64,000 bases of DNA from Deinococcus roseus. GTDB taxonomy: Bacteria > Deinococcota > Deinococci > Deinococcales > Deinococcaceae. The DNA is taken from contig NZ_BMOD01000019.1 of the NCBI RefSeq assembly GCF_014646895.1, positions 24,229 through 88,228 on the forward strand, in the 5' to 3' direction. The notes beneath the pieces are model-generated. The model was given only the letters and a program-made list of their open reading frames with translations. It was not told the DNA's origin and ran no database searches. The position numbers and the translations under genes are program-made. Numbering within the stretch: the stretch's first letter is position 1; each line of letters starts with the position of its first letter. Shown here one piece after another: positions 58,757 to 64,000 of this stretch.

Positions 58757-59064
58757 AAAAAATAAATTCTGAATGGTGCATTGCACCAAAGAGGGACATC
58801 AGGCTCAGGCACAGCACACAGCTTTTTTTCAGCTTACACCTGCGTTGAGGAAAGGACTGTGTGAATCCACTGTGTAGAAAGGGCTTTTTGCTCTTTTGTT
58901 CCTCAAGTATGCAAGATTGAAAATGTGTAAAATGAGAACTTTGTCTCTGATCTTCATTGATATCGTTTTTCGATAAAGAAATTCTATACATGTGGCAGGA
59001 TCCTTTGCTGCTGTTCTTGTAGATGTGACACTTTCTGCAGCTGCCAGACATGCTAATTTAACAG

Positions 59065-60051
59065 ATGATGATGTATGACCTGATCATAGTGGGCGCGGGA
59101 CCTGTCGGGCTTGCCGCTGCCATCGACGCCAAAAGGGCTGGACTGAACTATGCTGTTCTCGACAAGGGCTGTGTGGTCAACGCCATTTTCGATTACCCCA
59201 CCTACATGACCTTTTTCACCACCTCTCCTGAACTGGAGATTGGTGGGCATCCCATGGTCACCATGCGTGAAAAGCCGGACCGCAAAGAGGCGCTGAACTA
59301 CTACCGTCTGGTGGCCCAGCGTGAGAACCTCAACGTTTTGCAGTACCACGAGGTGACCTCCGTTCACCCTGCTCCCGCAGGACACACCGTGCTGGTCAAC
59401 AAGAAAGACGGCACCCAGGGGGTCTTTGAAACCCGCAAGGTGATCATTGCCACTGGCTACTACGACAACCCGCTGGCCCTGGGCATCCCCGGAGAAGACT
59501 CCGAAAACGTCTCCCACTACTACACCGAAGCCCATCCGTTCTGGGGCCTGAACGTCACCATCATTGGTGCAGGCAGCAGTGCAGCAGATGCTGCCCTTGA
59601 CCTGTGGCGCGGCGGAGCGAAAGTCACCATGGTGGTGCGCGCCCCCCAGATGAAAAACACCCTCAAGTACTGGGTCAAACCCGACCTGGAGAACCGCATC
59701 AAGGATGGTTCCATTGCAGCCCACTACAGCTCCCGGGTGATCGAGATCCTGGAAGACCGGGTGATTGTGGAAGGGGAGGAGGGCACCTGGGAACTGGAAA
59801 CCGACTTCACCTTCGCCCTGACCGGTTACCGTCCCAACATCGAACTGCTGCAGGGGGCAGGGGTCAACCTCAACGAGGAATTGATGGCCGAACTCAATGA
59901 AAATTACGAAACCAATGTGCCAGGTCTGTTCATCTGCGGCAGCGCAGGTTTCGGGAACCACACCAACCAGGTGTTCATTGAGAACGGGCGTTTTCATGCA
60001 GGGGTGGCCATGAAAGAAGTCATCCGGCAGTTGCAGGGTGTGCCAAGATAA
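59065..60051 (+). CDS. ypdA: YpdA-type bacillithiol disulfide reductase
   Basis: The 328-residue FAD/NADPH oxidoreductase has an N-terminal FAD motif GAGPVGLAAAIDA, then NADPH motif GAGSSAADAALDL near residue 170, and a C-terminal FAD segment VPGLFICGSAGFG. It resembles thioredoxin reductase but lacks its CxxC, as YpdA (Bdr) proteins do. YpdA reduces oxidised bacillithiol, the low-molecular-weight thiol of Firmicutes and Deinococcus, and so supports oxidative-stress defence. Three ATG codons stand in a row; TAATTT lies 5 nt upstream, suggesting a leaderless start at the first. Confidence 0.92.
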   Translation: MMMYDLIIVGAGPVGLAAAIDAKRAGLNYAVLDKGCVVNAIFDYPTYMTFFTTSPELEIGGHPMVTMREKPDRKEALNYYRLVAQRENLNVLQYHEVTSVHPAPAGHTVLVNKKDGTQGVFETRKVIIATGYYDNPLALGIPGEDSENVSHYYTEAHPFWGLNVTIIGAGSSAADAALDLWRGGAKVTMVVRAPQMKNTLKYWVKPDLENRIKDGSIAAHYSSRVIEILEDRVIVEGEEGTWELETDFTFALTGYRPNIELLQGAGVNLNEELMAELNENYETNVPGLFICGSAGFGNHTNQVFIENGRFHAGVAMKEVIRQLQGVPR

Positions 60052-60074
60052 ACCCTGGAACCTGTTGTGCATTG

Positions 60075-60098
60075 CAGCCCTTGAAAGAGGGCTGTTTT
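60075..60098 (+). terminator. Terminator after ypdA
   Basis: A 7-bp stem CAGCCCT / AGGGCTG with a 6-nt loop is followed by TTTT, 24 nt after the ypdA stop. Confidence 0.8.
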
Positions 60099-60100
60099 GC

Positions 60101-60119
60101 TGTCATGACATCTGTCATG
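60101..60119. promoter_or_regulatory. TGTCATGACA palindrome with extra half-site
   Basis: TGTCATGACA is a perfect 10-bp palindrome followed two bases later by another TGTCATG. It lies in the region before the membrane-protein gene at 60191 and may be an operator. No regulator is suggested. Confidence 0.4.
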
Positions 60120-60190
60120 CCCCCAGCATGATGATTGTGTCTACTGCCCAAAACCCCCATTGCCTATCCTGAATTCAAGAGGTGAAAGAC

Positions 60191-60586
60191 ATGCAAAACG
60201 ACATGAACGACAACATCAACGCAGAGGTGAAAAATGCAGGCAAGGACAGAACCCCGGTCTGGGGCATCATGGGGATTGCTGTGGGACTTTTGCTGCTGGG
60301 CCAGATGGTTTTTCAGGGGTTTGAGCTGCACAACTGGTGGGCCTGTTTCATGCTGATTCCGGGGATGGGCATGGGCTGGCGGGCTTACCGCCTGTACCAG
60401 CGCCAGGGCCGGATTTCTCCCCAGGTGGCCGACCAGCTGATTGGAAGCCTGCCCCTGCTCACGGTGGCCCTGATTTTCCTGCTGAACCTGGATTTTGGCC
60501 GGGTGTGGCCCATCTTCATCATCATGGGGGGCCTGATGACCCTGCTCAGAAGCAAGGTGGAACCCAGAACCTACCAGCCTGAATGA
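60191..60586 (+). CDS. Small membrane protein with LiaF-like layout
   Basis: The 131-residue product has a polar Asn/Asp-rich N-terminus (1-22), four hydrophobic segments (about 25-42, 45-60, 86-100 and 104-118) and a short polar tail. The pattern of a W-G-x2-helix followed by a PGxGxG turn and paired helices resembles the transmembrane part of LiaF-type stress proteins, but no firm family is claimed. ATG 60191 is chosen because GAGGTGA lies before it; the GTG inside this ribosome site (60182) could also be read as a start. Confidence 0.65.
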   Translation: MQNDMNDNINAEVKNAGKDRTPVWGIMGIAVGLLLLGQMVFQGFELHNWWACFMLIPGMGMGWRAYRLYQRQGRISPQVADQLIGSLPLLTVALIFLLNLDFGRVWPIFIIMGGLMTLLRSKVEPRTYQPE

Positions 60587-60624
60587 TTTTGTTGTTGATT
60601 TGCACGGAATGAACCTGTGATTTT

Positions 60625-60650
60625 CCCTGGCGAGATGCCAGGGATTTTTG
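60625..60650 (+). terminator. Intrinsic terminator
   Basis: A perfect 7-bp stem CCCTGGC / GCCAGGG with loop GAGAT is followed by ATTTTTG. Confidence 0.88.
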
Positions 60651-60677
60651 CTGCCTGGACTGTTCAGGAATGTGGGT

Positions 60678-60692
60678 GACTGTGGTACAGTC
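60678..60692 (+). promoter_or_regulatory. Palindrome over the -10 box of the DinB-like gene
   Basis: GACTGT-ggt-ACAGTC is a perfect 6-bp inverted repeat. TACAGT (60686-60691) ends 6 nt before the ATG and would be the -10 box, so the palindrome would block initiation if bound. Confidence 0.5.
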
Positions 60693-60697
60693 GCACC

Positions 60698-61177
60698 ATG
60701 CATGATTATGTTGAGACCATATTGAAGCTGGCAGAGTATGAACTCTGGACGAACCTGCAACTGCTGGATGCCGTGGCAGACCTCCCAGAATCAGACCTTC
60801 ATCGGGATTTTGGATTTGGCCTCCGAACGCCCCACCACACCCTGTTTCACATTGCCAATGTCATGCGCACATGGTCGGCCTGTGTGGGGACAGAGATTCG
60901 CAAACCTGAACCCCTGCCCTATGATCCCAGCCTGTCTCTGGAAGATCTCCGTTCCATGTTCTTGCAGCTCGGAGCAGACTGGCAGAAAGCCATTCAGCAG
61001 TCCCATGACCAGGGTGTGCTGAACGAGAACCGCAGGTTGCACCAGGTGTTCCATCTGGTCACGCACGGAACCCACCACAGGGGGCAACTGCTGAGCATGT
61101 TCACCCTGCTGGGACTGGAGCAGCCCATCGAGGGAGGGGATTTTGGAGGGTGGTCCAACCAGACCGGAGAAGCTTGA
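60698..61177 (+). CDS. DinB/YfiT family protein
   Basis: The 159-residue four-helix-bundle protein of the DinB superfamily is common in multiple copies in Deinococcus and Bacillus. The putative metal-binding His positions are present: one in HTLFHIANV (about residue 51) and two in the C-terminal HLVTHGTHHRGQL. Family members are thiol-dependent metalloenzymes, some acting with bacillithiol; the enzyme for bacillithiol reduction is encoded nearby at 59065. There is no ribosome site, and the -10 box lies 6 nt upstream. Substrate and DNA-damage link are not shown. Confidence 0.88.
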   Translation: MHDYVETILKLAEYELWTNLQLLDAVADLPESDLHRDFGFGLRTPHHTLFHIANVMRTWSACVGTEIRKPEPLPYDPSLSLEDLRSMFLQLGADWQKAIQQSHDQGVLNENRRLHQVFHLVTHGTHHRGQLLSMFTLLGLEQPIEGGDFGGWSNQTGEA

Positions 61178-61194
61178 TCAGAACAACAGAAAAC

Positions 61195-61237
61195 CCAGAG
61201 CCTCAGAAACCATCACAGGAGGTTTCTGAGGCTCTGG
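61195..61237. terminator. Strong hairpin between convergent genes
   Basis: A perfect 17-bp stem CCAGAGCCTCAGAAACC / GGTTTCTGAGGCTCTGG has a 9-nt loop. On the minus strand it is followed by GTTTTCTGTT, so it mainly terminates the PadR-membrane protein unit. Confidence 0.88.
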
Positions 61238-61255
61238 ATGTCTGAGTTCAGGCCA

Positions 61256-62086
61256 TCAGGCCAGTCTGGGTTTGCGTGGCAGCACATGGCGGGAAACCAG
61301 TGCACTGAGCAAAATCAGCAAAACCATCAGCATGGACCACTGGGGCGCGATATAACCGGGAAGCTGCCAGGGACCAAAAATGCTGTATAAGACGCGCGAT
61401 CCATACAGGGGAACTGTGAAGTACAGGGCAACAGGAAGCAGCAGGGCAAAGGCCACACTGAAACCCCCCAGTTTTTTCCAGGAGAGGTTTTTCCAGAACA
61501 GGCTTCCCAGCAAGAGGCAGGTTCCCACCAAAAGCACCCCTTGCAGGAAAGTGGGGGCCTGGGGATGGGCCAGGACCAGCAGCATGCTGCCCAGCATTCC
61601 CAGCATCCAGAGGAAAAGTGCATTTTGTTGTGCCAGCTTACCGACAAAACTTTCTTTGCCAAAATGCTTTACAGGAAAATTCCAGCCCAGCATCATCAGG
61701 ACCAGGGCCAGGGCACCTTCTTGCACATCAAAAGAAAAGGGAACGGTCATGGGGGTCAGCACATCGGTCAGGTGACACAGGGGAATGTAAAGGACGGTGC
61801 TGAACAGCAATGTCCTGTGGCTCACCTTCAGGACACGGGCCAGAATCCCCAGGGCGGTGAGCACCAGCCAGGACATGGGAAAGCCCAGTAGGGTGTGGTT
61901 CGCATTCCACACTGTGAAAAGTGCTGCCAGCAGCACCAGAAAAACCGCCGATCCAGATTTCATCAATTGCATGTGAACTCCTTTCAAATACAGGCCCAGG
62001 ATGCCTGTGACCAGCCACCACAGCCTTTCTGTGGGGTCGGGGATTTCTGCAGCTTCTGCCTGCAGGGCTTGCAACCACTCTTTCAC
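61256..62086 (-). CDS. Membrane protein co-transcribed with PadR regulator
   Basis: The 276-residue product has a cytoplasmic N-terminal helix pair (residues 1-25) followed by about eight transmembrane segments. No motif of a known transporter is seen. Its start overlaps the PadR stop by 4 nt (ATGA), so the two are coupled. PadR-linked membrane proteins with a short N-terminal cytoplasmic part are frequent; several take part in envelope-stress or drug responses. That role here is inferred only from the pairing. Confidence 0.75.
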   Translation of the reverse strand: MKEWLQALQAEAAEIPDPTERLWWLVTGILGLYLKGVHMQLMKSGSAVFLVLLAALFTVWNANHTLLGFPMSWLVLTALGILARVLKVSHRTLLFSTVLYIPLCHLTDVLTPMTVPFSFDVQEGALALVLMMLGWNFPVKHFGKESFVGKLAQQNALFLWMLGMLGSMLLVLAHPQAPTFLQGVLLVGTCLLLGSLFWKNLSWKKLGGFSVAFALLLPVALYFTVPLYGSRVLYSIFGPWQLPGYIAPQWSMLMVLLILLSALVSRHVLPRKPRLA

Positions 62087-62379
62087 AGCAGCCTCAATTG
62101 CAGGGTCTGCAGCAGCACAGCCTGTTCTCTGAGAAACTGCTGTCCTGATGCCGTGATCCGGTAGGCATGTCTGGCGGGACGGCCTTCTTTTTCACTGGGC
62201 TCCCAGCGGGATTCCAGGTATCCCCGCTCAGAAAGCCGGATCAGGATGGGATAAAGGGAACCCGATTTGATGCCTGTGGTTTTGCTGATGGGGTATCCAT
62301 GGTGCCAGCTGTCTGGCTGTGCAGCCAGGGCATGCAGCACCCGCAGGGTGGGTTCGGAAGTGTCGTGGGCTCTGGGCAT
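62083..62379 (-). CDS. PadR family transcriptional regulator
   Basis: The 98-residue winged-helix repressor has the typical PadR core: LRVLHALAAQPDSWHHGYPISKTTGIKSGSLYPILIRLSERGYLES, then the wing with RPARHAYRITASGQQFL. It belongs to the short form without a long C-terminal dimerisation domain. Its promoter holds a perfect 14-bp palindrome in the spacer, indicating self-repression relieved by a ligand. The -10 box ends 6 nt before the ATG, so the message is leaderless. The membrane-protein gene follows in the same operon. Confidence 0.92.
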   Translation of the reverse strand: MPRAHDTSEPTLRVLHALAAQPDSWHHGYPISKTTGIKSGSLYPILIRLSERGYLESRWEPSEKEGRPARHAYRITASGQQFLREQAVLLQTLQLRLL

Positions 62380-62385
62380 GGCCTT

Positions 62386-62414
62386 ACTCTACATATGTAG
62401 AATAAGGCTGTCAA
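62386..62414 (-). promoter_or_regulatory. PadR promoter with 14-bp operator
   Basis: On the minus strand: consensus TTGACA (62414-62409), exactly 17 nt, TAGAGT (62391-62386), then 6 nt to the ATG. TCTACATATGTAGA (62401-62388) is a perfect palindrome overlapping the spacer and the -10 box. TACAT/ATGTA arms are typical PadR sites. Confidence 0.85.
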
Positions 62415-62501
62415 GTGCATTTCGCCTATGAAAACACAACCGTGTGAATTGCCCAAACCTGCTTTCTGTCAGCCGTTTACCCTGAACCAAAGGAGCACCG
62501 C

Positions 62502-62759
62502 ATGGACACCCTGAAAGACCTCAAAGAAGGCATGCTTTTGTTTTACCAGGACCAGCTGGTGGGAAAAATCGAGCAGATCGAAGCTGGACTGGTCAAATTC
62601 CGCACCGAAGATTTGCTGGAAGAATACTGGATTGCCCCTGAAGTCATCGAAAAAGTGGAGCAGGATGCCCACCTGAAGCTCAGCCTGGAAGACCTGCACG
62701 CCCAGGGGCTTTTGAAGCCGGGACGCAGAAAAGGAACAGACGCCACCCCCAATTATTGA
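62502..62759 (+). CDS. Small cytosolic protein of unknown function
   Basis: The 85-residue product has an N-terminal beta-rich part (about 1-50: KEGMLLFYQDQLVGKIEQIEAGLVKF) that resembles a small beta-barrel of the PRC/DUF2171 type, followed by a helical part and a basic end. The similarity is a pattern impression only. AAAGGAG precedes the ATG. It is a single gene between the PadR unit (-) and a convergent small gene. Confidence 0.7.
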   Translation: MDTLKDLKEGMLLFYQDQLVGKIEQIEAGLVKFRTEDLLEEYWIAPEVIEKVEQDAHLKLSLEDLHAQGLLKPGRRKGTDATPNY

Positions 62760-62789
62760 GAGAAGCGTCTGCTGAAAGAAAATCCTGCT

Positions 62790-62814
62790 GACCGGTTCAG
62801 AACCGTCTTTTTGA
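62790..62814. terminator. Terminator
   Basis: GACCGGTT-cag-AACCGTC, a 7-bp stem with one bulged base, is followed by TTTTTGATTTT. It overlaps the last codons of the convergent gene. Confidence 0.7.
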
Positions 62815-63072
62815 TTTTCTGGGTTCAGATCGCTTGAAGGTCACCGTTTTCAGAATGAAATCCACCCGCTCGGTTTCCCAGCCCTGGTCTGTCCAGGCAT
62901 GCACGTGGGGGTATTTGGCCTGCCACCAGAACGGTTTGAGGGATCGGGCTGCAAAAGGCAACTTGAAGCCCAGCACATCCTCAATCTGCTCAAACGTCAG
63001 CTTGCAGGTGGCTTCCTGCTGCCGGGCCAGAAACTGGCCCAGCGGAGCATAATCTGCACTGCCTTTGCTCAC
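62797..63072 (-). CDS. DUF7662-like small protein
   Basis: The 91-residue product has the pattern of a small family in which YAPLGQFLARQ is followed by LTFEQIEDVLGFKLP.AAR, a WW-containing segment and a C-terminal strand ending in VTFKR. Such proteins are frequent singletons or accompany restriction or toxin genes, and their function is unknown. The ATG at 63072 has AGGCAACC upstream. It lies 29 nt downstream of gatB on the same strand and may be transcribed with it. Confidence 0.7.
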   Translation of the reverse strand: MSKGSADYAPLGQFLARQQEATCKLTFEQIEDVLGFKLPFAARSLKPFWWQAKYPHVHAWTDQGWETERVDFILKTVTFKRSEPRKSKRRF

Positions 63073-63100
63073 GGGTTGCCTTTCAGGAGGGAATGCAGGC

Positions 63101-64000
<900 letters not shown>

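Noticed and set aside
58686..59051. 121-residue minus-strand frame in the gap before ypdA
   Set aside because: No ribosome site, no recognisable motif, unusual Cys/Ser composition; overlaps the end of the TPM gene and a hairpin.

Overview
The window looks like chromosomal DNA of a Deinococcus of moderate GC. The strongest marker is a gene at 6905 whose product matches DdrB, the Deinococcus single-stranded DNA-binding protein, with a DdrO/RDRM-like palindrome between its -35 and -10 boxes. Supporting signs are uvrB, a WHy/LEA-type lipoprotein, a YpdA-type bacillithiol disulfide reductase and many genes with a -10 hexamer only 5-7 nt before the start codon. Leaderless mRNAs of that kind are common in Deinococcus. 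No rRNA, tRNA, CRISPR array, prophage or insertion sequence was recognised.

Layout. 1-2.5 kb: end of a sugar-binding protein gene and its two MalF/MalG-type permeases. 2.5-10.3 kb: two secreted proteins of unknown role, lipA-lipB, a small membrane protein, ddrB and a three-gene ABC-2 exporter. 10.3-18 kb: a kinase-fold protein with a damaged catalytic loop, an aldo/keto reductase, a CDP-alcohol phosphotransferase-NUDIX-SDR operon, a lipoprotein, trmL-ispF and an EamA transporter. 18-28.3 kb: phosphoesterase-GNAT pair, amidohydrolase, LEA lipoprotein, M42 peptidase, a GAF-GGDEF-GAF cyclase, a cytochrome P450, a HAD hydrolase, an APH-type kinase and a double-GNAT protein.

28.4-52 kb is mostly a beta-glucan/beta-glucoside utilisation region. 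It holds a LacI regulator with a secreted GH3 beta-glucosidase, and then, on the minus strand, a second LacI regulator, an Opp-type binding protein, permease, permease-ATPase fusion, ATPase and GH1 beta-glucosidase. Next come a LacI-type sensor fused to a GGDEF domain, uvrB, a second GH1 enzyme and a secreted GH16 glucanase whose catalytic domain appears to sit inside a split carbohydrate-binding module. The proposed path is: GH16 and GH3 cut glucans outside the cell, the ABC system imports the oligosaccharides, and the GH1 enzymes hydrolyse them inside. CG-centred LacI-type operators lie at both lacI genes, inside the start of the binding-protein gene and before the GH16 gene.

52-64 kb: a secreted repeat protein, fumC, an MFS transporter, a B12/radical-SAM protein, a TPM-domain protein, YpdA, a DinB-like protein, a PadR-regulated membrane protein and the C-terminal part of gatB.

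The most unusual non-coding feature is a set of arrays of a degenerate 7-bp unit (GAGCCGA and variants). Four pairs of these arrays lie in opposite orientation around 60-200 bp spacers between transcription units, and one array stands alone. They resemble the heptamer repeats of other phyla but are arranged here as inverted pairs. Other notable items are the nested GH16 enzyme, the sugar-sensor/diguanylate cyclase fusion, the degenerate kinase under an 18-bp palindrome, and a very clear self-regulated PadR promoter.
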